Shown one piece after another: positions 1-7,677 of a stretch of 64,000 bases of DNA (position 1 is its first letter; every line of letters starts with the position of its first letter). The notes below the pieces were generated by a model, which saw only the letters and a program-made list of their open reading frames with translations, had not been told where the DNA came from and did not search any database. A program made the position numbers and the translations under genes. The DNA is from an uncultured Porphyromonadaceae bacterium. GTDB taxonomy: Bacteria > Bacteroidota > Bacteroidia > Bacteroidales > Muribaculaceae. The DNA lies in NCBI GenBank assembly GCA_937892215.1, contig CALAVE010000052.1, positions 11,727 through 75,726 of the forward strand, written 5' to 3'.

Positions 1-806
1 GGCACATGCAGGGAGCACTGCACGTATATCCCGAACTGGGATGCACCGGTGGCCCTTACGAGGTGTGGCCCATCTGGGGCATCTCTGAGGACGTGCTATG
101 TGCCGGCAATCCCGCCACGCTCGACTTCCTGAAGCGCGTGTACGACGAACTGTGCGACGTGTTCCCGTCGAAACTCATCAACATAGGCGGCGATGAGAGC
201 CCGCGAGTGCGCTGGCAGCAGTGCCCCAAGTGCCAGGCCAAGATGAAGGAACTGGGACTGACACGCGAAGCCCAGTTGCAGACCTACATCAACAAAGAAC
301 TGGACAAATACCTCAGTGCCAGGGGACGCACCATAATCGGCTGGGATGAGATTCTGGACGGAGGACTCAGCGAGAACACCATAGTCCTGTCGTGGCGAGG
401 CACAAAGGGCGGCATTGAGGCCGCGCGCCAGCACCACCGCGTGATTATGGCCCCCACCGACTATTGCTACATCGACTACTACCAGCTAAGGAGAGATAGC
501 GAACGGCTCTATGCCATAGGCGGTTACGTTCCGCTCTCGAAGGTTTACAGTCTGGAGCCAATTCCCGCTGAGCTGAGCGAGGAAGAAAGCAAGTACATAC
601 TGGGGCCGCAAGTCAACCTCTGGACAGAGTACATAGCGTTCCCCGACCATGCCATGTATATGCTTCTGCCCCGACTCGACGCCATCAGCGAAGTGCAGTG
701 GACGCCCAAGGAGCAGAAGAACTTCGACGCGTTCACCGTGCGACTGGAACGCATGGAGAAACTCTACGACAAGCTCGGCTACAAATATTGCGCCAAATGG
801 GAGTGA
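1..806 (+). CDS. Beta-N-acetylhexosaminidase, GH20 (5' end cut off by window)
   Basis: This is the C-terminal about 267 residues of a glycoside hydrolase family 20 enzyme, which removes terminal N-acetylhexosamine from glycans. The reading frame is open to the left edge, so the N-terminal domain and true start lie outside. The visible part begins in the catalytic barrel just before the YPELGC segment. It contains the GGDE motif (INIGGDES), whose Asp-Glu pair is the family's catalytic dyad, then GWDEIL and later LWTEYI, typical of the last barrel strands. The protein stops soon after the barrel, with no extra C-terminal domain. Bacteroidales GH20 enzymes are usually secreted or periplasmic and act on host or microbial amino-sugar glycans. 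Location cannot be judged because the signal peptide is missing. Confidence 0.93.
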   Translation, partial: HMQGALHVYPELGCTGGPYEVWPIWGISEDVLCAGNPATLDFLKRVYDELCDVFPSKLINIGGDESPRVRWQQCPKCQAKMKELGLTREAQLQTYINKELDKYLSARGRTIIGWDEILDGGLSENTIVLSWRGTKGGIEAARQHHRVIMAPTDYCYIDYYQLRRDSERLYAIGGYVPLSKVYSLEPIPAELSEEESKYILGPQVNLWTEYIAFPDHAMYMLLPRLDAISEVQWTPKEQKNFDAFTVRLERMEKLYDKLGYKYCAKWE

Positions 807-859
807 CCCGGCCAATCTGAGCCGAGGCAGCCGGCCGGCAATCACCGTACTATGTGCCA

Positions 860-1465
860 ATGGACATAGAATTCGACGACATATTCAAGTTACACTCCAA
901 GCAGAGCCTACCGGTTCCGGGAGCGCTACTCGTGGCCAAGCCCACGATAACCGACCCGTTCTTTGGGCGCTCAGTGGTGATTTTAGTGGAGCATGACATT
1001 GACCGAGGTTCGCACGGATTCATCGTGAACCAACCCACGCCATACACCCTGCCCAAACTGCTGCCCGAAGTGGATGAGACACACGAAATTCCAGTGTTTT
1101 TCGGCGGCCCTGTAGCGCTCGACAGGCTGTCGTGGATACACAACATGGGGCCTGAGATTATTCCTGACTCCATAGAATTGCGTGAGGGGCTGTACTACGG
1201 AGGAAACCTTTACGCCATTTGCCGCTACATAAACGAAGGGCGACCAACCGAAGGCCGAATCAAGTTCATGATAGGACAGAGCGGCTGGTCACAAGGGCAA
1301 CTTGCCGGCGAAATAGGTTTGCACGACTGGGCTGTGCTCTACCGGTTCGACAACGAGTCGGTCCTCGCCACCGCCACCGAGCAGACATGGAAGAACGTGG
1401 TTGCCGGCATAGGGCGCGAATCGGCACTGTGGAAGAACTGGCCTACGGACCTGTCGTCGAACTAA
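860..1465 (+). CDS. YqgE/AlgH family protein
   Basis: A 201-residue protein of the YqgE/AlgH (DUF179) family. Recognisable blocks are LLVAKPTITDPFFGRSVV near residue 22, then HGFIVNQP, FFGGPV, and the late segment IGQSGWSQGQL, the family's most conserved stretch. Length is normal for the family. The biochemical role is not established, although AlgH was named for an effect on alginate regulation in Pseudomonas. I chose ATG at 860; a GTG two codons upstream (854) is possible. The gene follows the hexosaminidase by about 50 bp on the same strand and may be read from the same message, but no functional link is evident. Confidence 0.9.
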   Translation: MDIEFDDIFKLHSKQSLPVPGALLVAKPTITDPFFGRSVVILVEHDIDRGSHGFIVNQPTPYTLPKLLPEVDETHEIPVFFGGPVALDRLSWIHNMGPEIIPDSIELREGLYYGGNLYAICRYINEGRPTEGRIKFMIGQSGWSQGQLAGEIGLHDWAVLYRFDNESVLATATEQTWKNVVAGIGRESALWKNWPTDLSSN

Positions 1466-1497
1466 TTTCACAGCGCAAGAAGCATTTTGCCAACTTT

Positions 1498-1531
1498 TTT
1501 GCGTGAATATGGGAATTTTTGAGTAACTTTA
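1498..1531 (+). promoter_or_regulatory. Promoter for the NifU-like/GGGtGRT operon
   Basis: TTTG at 1498-1501 is followed after 22 nt by TAACTTTA (1524-1531). This is one base off the Bacteroidetes primary-sigma consensus TTTG-N(17-23)-TAnnTTTG. It implies a 5' leader of roughly 90 nt ahead of the ATG at 1627, and the palindrome at 1594-1609 sits inside that leader. Confidence 0.55.
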
Positions 1532-1593
1532 CACACTCAAAAAGAATCGGTCCGTTCACAGCGGTGATTCACAGTTAAAAATAGTACACTTTT

Positions 1594-1609
1594 TTAATTA
1601 CGTAATTAA
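1594..1609. promoter_or_regulatory. Perfect 16-bp palindrome, candidate operator or RNA hairpin
   Basis: TTAATTACGTAATTAA is identical to its own reverse complement. It lies about 70 bp downstream of the predicted -7 element and 17 bp before the start of the NifU-like gene. A homodimeric regulator could bind here. There is no loop, so it would form a poor RNA hairpin. The AT-rich setting makes chance palindromes more likely. Confidence 0.35.
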
Positions 1610-1626
1610 TTTAACAAATAACTATT

Positions 1627-2319
1627 ATGGTTTATTCACATGAAGTACAGGAAATGTGCTGCGTAGCTAAGGGCGCTAACCACCCCTCAGCTCCAATCCC
1701 CGAAGAAGGGAAATGGGTTAGATCTAAGGAAATCAAGGACGTATCCGGTTTCACTCACGGTATCGGCTGGTGCGCTCCTCAGCAGGGAGCCTGCAAGCTT
1801 TCGCTCAACGTGAAAGACGGCATCATCGAAGAGTGCCTCGTTGAGACCATTGGTTGCTCCGGCATGACACACTCAGCCGCTATGGCTGCCGAGATTCTTC
1901 CAGGCAAGACCATTCTTGAAGCCCTCAACACCGACCTTGTGTGCGACGCTATCAACACCGCCATGCGCGAGCTCTTCCTCCAGATTGTCTATGGACGCAC
2001 TCAGAGCGCGTTCAGCGAGGGCGGCCTGGTGGTAGGCGCATCGCTCGAAGACCTGGGCAAGGGGCTCCGCAGTCAGGTTGGTACCATGTTCGGCACCAAG
2101 GCCAAGGGCGTACGCTACCTGGAGATGACCGAGGGCTATTGCACCCGCATGGCTCTTGATGAGAACAACGAAGTGATAGGGTACGAGTTCCTGAGCCTCG
2201 GCAAGTTCACCGACGCGCTCAAGAAAGGTAAGTCCCCCGAGGAGGCTCTGGAAGGCGCTAAGGGCCACTACGGACGTTTTGAAGGTGCAGCCAAGTATAT
2301 TGACCCACGTAAAGAATAA
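1627..2319 (+). CDS. NifU-like iron-sulfur cluster scaffold protein
   Basis: A 230-residue protein with a NifU/IscU N-terminal-like fold. Such scaffolds assemble Fe-S clusters on conserved cysteines and pass them to client proteins in the cytoplasm. Candidate ligands are Cys49 and Cys56 (GWCAPQQGAC), Cys70 and Cys77 (ETIGCSG), plus an N-terminal CC pair at 11-12. The downstream region (SLGKFTDALKKGKSPEEALEGA) is specific to this longer anaerobe subfamily and is not found in plain IscU. The gene ends 15 bp before the GGGtGRT gene, so the two are almost certainly co-transcribed. The ATG at 1627 follows an A/T-rich leader. Family membership is clear; the client and the need for the partner are unknown. 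Confidence 0.88.
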   Translation: MVYSHEVQEMCCVAKGANHPSAPIPEEGKWVRSKEIKDVSGFTHGIGWCAPQQGACKLSLNVKDGIIEECLVETIGCSGMTHSAAMAAEILPGKTILEALNTDLVCDAINTAMRELFLQIVYGRTQSAFSEGGLVVGASLEDLGKGLRSQVGTMFGTKAKGVRYLEMTEGYCTRMALDENNEVIGYEFLSLGKFTDALKKGKSPEEALEGAKGHYGRFEGAAKYIDPRKE

Positions 2320-2334
2320 TAGGAGGACACAACT

Positions 2335-3345
2335 ATGATAAGAGAAGTGAAATTTGAATCGCAAGACCGCCGCATCAAGCAAGTGCTCGCAGCACTCAAT
2401 GCAGTAGGTATCAAAGATATTGAAGAGGCTAACGCTATCTGCGACCAGCACGGAATAGACCCTTACAAGACATGTGAGGAGACCCAGCAGATTTGCTTCG
2501 AGAACGCAAAGTGGGCCTACGTAGTGGGAGCCGCAATCGCCATTAAGAAAGGGTGCAAGGTAGCTGCCGACGCTGCTGAGGCTATAGGTCTGGGTCTGCA
2601 GGCATTCTGCATCCCCGGTTCTGTTGCCGACGACCGCAAGGTGGGTATCGGCCACGGAAACCTGGCCGCCCGTCTGCTTCGCGACGAGACCAAGTGCTTC
2701 GCGTTCCTGGCCGGCCACGAGTCATTTGCCGCCGCAGAAGGCGCTATCAAGATTGCCGGTGCCGCCAACAAAGTTCGCAAGGAGCCGCTTCGAGTTATCC
2801 TTAACGGACTGGGCAAGGACGCCGCCAAGATTATCAGCCGCATCAACGGTTTCACCTATGTTCAGACTGAGTTTGACTACTTCACAGGCGAACTGAAAGA
2901 AATAGCCCGCACAGCCTACAGCAACGGCGACCGCGCAAAGGTTAACTGCTACGGTGCCGATGACGTGCGCGAAGGCGTTGCCATCATGTGGAAAGAGGGC
3001 GTGGACGTGTCCATCACAGGTAACTCCACCAACCCCACCCGCTTCCAGCACCCGGTAGCAGGAACTTACAAGAAAGAGCGCGTGCTCGCCGGTAAGCCCT
3101 ACTTCAGCGTGGCAAGCGGTGGCGGTACGGGCCGCACCCTGCACCCCGACAACATGGCAGCAGGACCCGCTTCCTACGGCATGACCGACACACTGGGACG
3201 CATGCACAGCGACGCTCAGTTTGCAGGTTCCAGTTCAGTGCCCGCCCACGTGGAGATGATGGGATTCTTGGGAATAGGCAACAACCCCATGGTGGGTTGC
3301 ACCGTGGCTGTAGCCGTTGACGTGGCTCAGGCTCTGAATAAGTAA
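2335..3345 (+). CDS. GGGtGRT family protein
   Basis: A 336-residue protein carrying the signature GGGTGRT at residues 262-268, which names this conserved family. The region around it (GGGTGRTLHPDNMAAGPASYG) resembles a nucleotide- or phosphate-binding glycine loop, but that is only my inference. There are cysteines near the N-terminus (AICDQHGIDPYKTCEETQQICFENAK) that could bind metal or a cluster. No signal peptide or membrane segment is seen, so it is probably cytoplasmic. It lies 15 bp after the NifU-like gene, an arrangement I know from other anaerobes. That pairing suggests it is a client or partner of the scaffold. The enzymatic activity is not known to me. Confidence 0.9.
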   Translation: MIREVKFESQDRRIKQVLAALNAVGIKDIEEANAICDQHGIDPYKTCEETQQICFENAKWAYVVGAAIAIKKGCKVAADAAEAIGLGLQAFCIPGSVADDRKVGIGHGNLAARLLRDETKCFAFLAGHESFAAAEGAIKIAGAANKVRKEPLRVILNGLGKDAAKIISRINGFTYVQTEFDYFTGELKEIARTAYSNGDRAKVNCYGADDVREGVAIMWKEGVDVSITGNSTNPTRFQHPVAGTYKKERVLAGKPYFSVASGGGTGRTLHPDNMAAGPASYGMTDTLGRMHSDAQFAGSSSVPAHVEMMGFLGIGNNPMVGCTVAVAVDVAQALNK

Positions 3346-3403
3346 GCAAGGTTCTGGCACCGCCCCACCCTATATGGGGCGGCAAACTGAGAATAAACAC
3401 ATT

Positions 3404-3442
3404 AAGTGGCTCGCTCCGATTGGGCGCGAGTCACTTTTTTTT
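3404..3442 (+). terminator. Rho-independent terminator after the GGGtGRT gene
   Basis: AAGTGGCTCGC and GCGAGTCACTT form an 11-bp stem with one G-T pair, followed by a run of eight T. A second GC-rich hairpin (CCGCCCC/GGGGCGG, 3360-3382) lies just upstream without a T tract. Confidence 0.85.
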
Positions 3443-3484
3443 ATTTTCCGTGGAGATGCAGAAATGCAGAAATGACGTGGCGTG

Positions 3485-3515
3485 TTGCAAATATCGTTAT
3501 AATTCACTTAATTTG
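3485..3515 (+). promoter_or_regulatory. Possible promoter for the secreted unknown at 3582
   Basis: TTG (3485-3487), a 20-nt spacer, then TTAATTTG (3508-3515), one base off TAnnTTTG. It sits right after a strong terminator and about 65 bp before the chosen ATG. Confidence 0.4.
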
Positions 3516-3581
3516 CATCCGTGCGGTAACGCAAGAGACATACCGCAAGACACAAGTAACGCACCAAAAACCATAACAGAA

Positions 3582-4193
3582 ATGAGAACCGTATTCACAA
3601 TCCTATGCTGCATAATGGCAGCGCTGCTCAGTGCTAACGCCCAGAGCAACAACGATGAACACATCAAGAAGATTCAGCAGGCCTATCAGAGCAGGCTTGC
3701 CCTCATGCAAAACCAGCCATACGACGACATAAAAGTGGAACAGATGAGCGTCAGCTATAACCGCATGTATCCCGGCACCGGACTGTACCGGCACACCGAC
3801 ACTTACTACTGGCTCGATGACGAAGACGAGGAATATATGCTACGTCCACGACTCTATTTCGTCACCTCGCGCTACAGCCTGTGCCACGACCGCTACCGTT
3901 TCTACCGCGAATATCTTTTCGACGCTGAGACCGGTGAGCCCATGTTCATGCTGCTTACCACCCAACTCCACGATGATGTGGGGTCGCGCCGAGAATACCG
4001 ATTCTATTTCCACAACGGCCGAATCATCCGACAGATTCCCGCCAAGATTGAAATCCCGGACTCCCCCGATTCACCCGATTTCATAATGCCCGACATTGAC
4101 ATAGACCCTGCGCGACTGGAATCGGGCCTGCTCATGGAATTCAACAAAGTTCAACAGATTTTCAGCCGGAACGTCCCCACAATGGCCTGGTAA
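3582..4193 (+). CDS. Secreted protein of unknown function
   Basis: A 203-residue protein I do not recognise. The ATG at 3582 gives a clear signal peptide (MRTVFTILCCIMAALLSANA, probable cleavage before QS). The frame stays open about 160 bp upstream, but that part is low-complexity leader and would bury the signal peptide. The mature part is rich in Tyr, Arg and Asp (FYREYLFDAETGEPMFM, EYRFYFHNGRIIRQIP), suggesting alternating beta strands. A proline/aspartate stretch (PDSPDSPDFIMPDIDID) precedes the C-terminus. No catalytic motif, lipobox or membrane anchor is visible, so it is probably periplasmic or secreted. It stands alone between a terminator and a convergent gene. Confidence 0.7.
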   Translation: MRTVFTILCCIMAALLSANAQSNNDEHIKKIQQAYQSRLALMQNQPYDDIKVEQMSVSYNRMYPGTGLYRHTDTYYWLDDEDEEYMLRPRLYFVTSRYSLCHDRYRFYREYLFDAETGEPMFMLLTTQLHDDVGSRREYRFYFHNGRIIRQIPAKIEIPDSPDSPDFIMPDIDIDPARLESGLLMEFNKVQQIFSRNVPTMAW

Positions 4194-4280
4194 CCCACCA
4201 TAAACCCCACCCCGGGAAAAGCGGGGCGAACCCCGGATGCAGGATTCGCCTCGCTAATATCTTATGGCCGCAGTGCGGGA

Positions 4281-6530
4281 TTAGAGTCCCATGACGGTAT
4301 TTGCCAGTTTCACCACGTCGGTGATATCCACGCCGTCCTGCCCATTTATGTCGGCATTGGCCTCTACGAAGTTGGCCGGAGTGGAACCCATCACGAAGTT
4401 GGCAATAGCCACCACGTCGGTGATATCCACTTCGCGGTCATTATTCACGTCGCCGAGTAGCGGAGTCCAATAGATGACTATCATATAGCAGGCATCGCCG
4501 GCTTCATCCACGAAGGTGCGACTTTCAGTGTCGTAAGCATAAGTGACATCCCCTGTGTACACACCGTTATCCTCCTCCTCTAAACTCGAAGTGGCAACGC
4601 AGCCGGTGAGCGTAACATTCTTAAACCCTTTCACTGCGGCATGTGTCTTTAGTGTTTCTTGCCCTATAAGGAGTTTACTACTGTTATTGATGATTAGCTC
4701 GCTATTGGATGTGCTATTGTTGTGATGGATGCCACCATTAACTATGACAGTTTCACACCGGTCGAACGTCACGTTATTGACGCCCCATACCTCAATTCCT
4801 TTCTGCCCGATATTATCGACGAAAGAACACAATTGAGCAGCCACAAGAAGCCCCCCGCTCCCTGTGAACTTGATGGGCCCGAATGCGGCGATGCAACTTG
4901 TGGTGATACTCTTGCTCGTAGCCATTAAAGTGGAGTATCCTTCGCCACGGTCATGCACGCAATTGATGATCAACTCTTTGTTGCCATAGTACATCAGGGT
5001 GCTCACATCCTTGTCGTCAGGTACTTTTAGATATGCACCATCCAGGGTGAGCGTGTTGCTGGCAGGGTCAAAGGTGATGTATCCGTTAGTGAGTATGTCG
5101 CTACCCAGCAGAGTGGGCAGGTCGCGGTAGTTCATGCTCGTAACTTCCTTGCCGGCGATGCTCAAGTAGTAGCTCTGCTCGGGGCTGATCACGAACGGCT
5201 CGGATGCAAAGGCATAGAGATCAGCACCATCGGCCGTGCGCATCTTTGACGTTGAAGTGTCGTAATAAGCGCCTGGGTGCGAGGTAATCTCGGCGCGGGT
5301 TAAAGTGAATTCGGATACATGTTCCAGTATATTACAACCAGCCGGCCCTTCTCCACCGGTAATGGTTATTGACGAGCGGTCTATCGTTAACGGCTGGTTG
5401 TAAGCAAGTATGCCTCCACATGCACCTCCGTCCAGATGTATGTCGAGTGTCAGGTTCTTCAGCGTTATTGCTTGTCCTGTACTGTACAGACCTCTGCTGC
5501 CATAGCCATGTCCGGTGATAGAAAGTGAACTGCCCCCAATGCCATTAGTGATGGTTAAGTCGCCCACAGTGGTTGAGCTGCCGCGGATAGCAATCGCATT
5601 ATCCTCGTCGCTCAGGTCTATCTTGTTCTTCTCGCCCAGTTCTATCACCAGCGGCTTATTCAACTCCGCTGTGGACGAAGAATAGTATTCGATTGCATTC
5701 TTCTGGCCTGCCGGTAACGTGATGTCGGCATCAAAGAGCACCAGCGTGTACTTGTCGTCTTCGTTATAGAGGGTCACACTGCCGCTATTCAGCCCCGGGA
5801 ATTTGAACTTTTCGCAGTTGGCGCTGTTGATGTTCTTGCCGCAAATCTTGATGGGATATTCAGTGACATCGGGAAGGATTTGCACCGAGCCCAGTACCGG
5901 GGCAGTTGTGCTGGTGCGGAAGGCTCCGTTATAGAAGAAGGTGCCCTCATAGGCAAACTTGGAGTTCTCGGGGTCGTACCACGTGAAGCCGGTGATTCCG
6001 CACGTATTTGAACTTGTGGATACTCCCGTAATGGTCGAGGCGTTGGTTCGGAGCGTGCCGTAGCCACCGCTGTTTTGTATTCCGCGGTCGCCACTGGCCC
6101 TGACTGAAGTCTGGTCGAACTCGAGGGTGGTGGAATTTCCACGCATATTGATGCCGGCGCCATTAGGCGAGTTCAGATACAGACTACCGTCGCCGGTGAA
6201 GGTGACGTAGCCGTCGGCGGCAAACGCGTCGGCCGAGTAGGAAGTCGTTATTCTATTATTCTTGCCATCTGCCAAGACGATTTTCAGCGTCTCGGCCATG
6301 CGGTCGTATTTCGACTCAATCACGGGCACACCATCGGCTGTGCCTTTCAAATTCACCCCATTGAGCGTGAGCGTCATGGTCTCTGGGTCAAAACTCATGG
6401 TGCCATCGCCTAGGATGTCGCCCTTGGTGTTTTCCGTGACTTGCACACCGTTGACGTAGAGCGGATAAGTCGCGGCATTTGCGCCAAAAAAGAGCAAACA
6501 GATTGATAGAGTAAGTAATAGTTTTCTCAT
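4281..6530 (-). CDS. Secreted beta-rich repeat protein with C-terminal dockerin-like domain
   Basis: A 749-residue protein with a signal peptide (MRKLLLTLSICLLFFGANA). The body contains at least two copies of a module opening with a strand-turn pattern such as LYVNGVQVT and ending TMTLTLNGVNLKG. The copies are near residues 20-60 and 455-505 (LSIAGKEVTS to NTLTLDGAYL). Each is followed by Thr/Ser/Asn-rich strands resembling a solenoid or parallel beta-helix. Residues 693-749 form a dockerin-like pair of calcium loops (GDVNNDREVDITD and ADINGQDGVDITD). In cellulosomes dockerins bind cohesins; in Bacteroidales single-protein dockerins have no known partner. It shares its opening module with the genes at 6980 and 13768. 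I infer a surface or secreted binding role. Confidence 0.75.
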   Translation of the reverse strand: MRKLLLTLSICLLFFGANAATYPLYVNGVQVTENTKGDILGDGTMSFDPETMTLTLNGVNLKGTADGVPVIESKYDRMAETLKIVLADGKNNRITTSYSADAFAADGYVTFTGDGSLYLNSPNGAGINMRGNSTTLEFDQTSVRASGDRGIQNSGGYGTLRTNASTITGVSTSSNTCGITGFTWYDPENSKFAYEGTFFYNGAFRTSTTAPVLGSVQILPDVTEYPIKICGKNINSANCEKFKFPGLNSGSVTLYNEDDKYTLVLFDADITLPAGQKNAIEYYSSSTAELNKPLVIELGEKNKIDLSDEDNAIAIRGSSTTVGDLTITNGIGGSSLSITGHGYGSRGLYSTGQAITLKNLTLDIHLDGGACGGILAYNQPLTIDRSSITITGGEGPAGCNILEHVSEFTLTRAEITSHPGAYYDTSTSKMRTADGADLYAFASEPFVISPEQSYYLSIAGKEVTSMNYRDLPTLLGSDILTNGYITFDPASNTLTLDGAYLKVPDDKDVSTLMYYGNKELIINCVHDRGEGYSTLMATSKSITTSCIAAFGPIKFTGSGGLLVAAQLCSFVDNIGQKGIEVWGVNNVTFDRCETVIVNGGIHHNNSTSNSELIINNSSKLLIGQETLKTHAAVKGFKNVTLTGCVATSSLEEEDNGVYTGDVTYAYDTESRTFVDEAGDACYMIVIYWTPLLGDVNNDREVDITDVVAIANFVMGSTPANFVEANADINGQDGVDITDVVKLANTVMGL

Positions 6531-6979
6531 AATTATATATAGTTATATGGTTAATAATCGTCAGATTCAAAACAACCTGATTTTTGGCGCTACAATTATA
6601 GCAGACCCCATACACAACAATGCAATGCAATACATACATTGTTGAGCAAATTTACAACATTTTAAGATTTAACATTTACCCCCCCCCATTTTAACATTTA
6701 TTTAACATTTATTTAATGTTATTTCACACAATCGAGCAGCTCGGGTACTATTCAGTTATGAATAAAACAGGGAAACAGTGAAATGGTCGGTTTTGTGATA
6801 GTGATGAAAGTAAATGCAAATATAGCAAATATTAGGAATGAAATTGGCCGATAATTCAAGTATAAATCACTAAATTTGCACCTTAAAAATTAGCACAACA
6901 TTGGGACAATTATACGGATAAAGAAGTTGAACACGTTTTATGCTGAAGACATTCCTGCCTCAGCTGCTAATGACGTTCT
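6531..6979. other. AT-rich intergenic region without a gene
   Basis: About 450 bp separate the intact and decayed secreted-protein genes. It holds a C9 homopolymer, direct copies of AACATTTATTT, a minus-strand -7-like box (TAAATTTG, 6654-6647) upstream of the gene ending at 4281, and a plus-strand TAAATTTG (6871-6878) with no gene behind it. No credible coding sequence was seen. Confidence 0.6.
6679..6687. repeat. Homopolymer tract C9
   Basis: Nine consecutive C (G on the coding strand of the downstream secreted protein) lie 25-33 nt upstream of that gene's candidate -7 box, about where the -33 element should be. Such tracts can change length by slippage. Confidence 0.8.
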
Positions 6980-7618
6980 TTATCTGTATGTTTGGATGAT
7001 GCAGTCTCTGATGGTGAGAGAGGAGGCACTCGTCTTAAATGGCGCATTAATTGCCCATACAAGATTTGAGTAACTGCCGAAATCCACGTAAAGACTATTC
7101 TGGTCCAGATTGTCGCTATCTTCACCGTAAATCACCACGTGGGAAGGCACCGACAGCCCCGACGTTGTGATTGACAAGGCGGATATCGCCGTAGGTTGAT
7201 ATGAGCCAGGCATTTCAATGCGGTTATCGCCAATCAGACGGATGTTAAATTTCTCATAATCTGTCACATAAATGCTATAACCGGTATTGATACTATTATC
7301 TGTATAACACCGCGTTATCGTGGCATTATTCAGAGTAAGGGTAGTCACTCCGTCGATCACACTCACATACACGGTGCCCTGAATTCCAGAGCCGGAGATG
7401 AGCGAGCCGTCGGTCTTGGTCGCTTTTACGCCACCCACATAAATGTCGGCGCTCGCGCCCAAAGCAAATGCGCAAAAAAGAATGGTTAAATCAACTTTTT
7501 CTTCTTCCTGTGGCTTTAATGTTATTTCATCCAGATAAGTTCCGGTAAAGGCTAAATAGCTATTCAATTCATAGGCTATAATGCCCTGTGCATGTAACGA
7601 TGTGTCCAAATTTAACAA
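6980..7618 (-). pseudogene. Decayed paralogue of the secreted beta-rich family
   Basis: The open frame codes 212 residues. Its real similarity starts only near residue 46, with a hydrophobic stretch (LTILFCAFALGASA) that looks like the core and cleavage site of a signal peptide, followed by DIYVGGVKAT. This is the same opening motif as LYVNGVQVT in the neighbour. The first 45 residues ahead of this buried signal peptide look non-native, so the original start has probably been lost. The protein stops after one module at TYR, with no dockerin. I therefore read it as a remnant of a gene duplicated from the 4281-6530 type. A short functional protein translated from an unseen internal start cannot be excluded. 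Confidence 0.5.
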
Positions 7619-7677
7619 TTAGAAATCAGCTTTGCAAAAAAATCTCACTTTTCTCAGCGAACACACTGATTTGACGG

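Noticed and set aside
3420..3581. Longer start for the secreted unknown protein
   Set aside because: The extra 54 codons overlap the terminator T tract and promoter-like sequence and would bury a clean signal peptide.
4200..4260. GC-rich hairpin between the convergent genes at 4193 and 4281
   Set aside because: CCCCG/CGGGG pairing is short and lacks a T tract on either strand, so it is not listed as a terminator.
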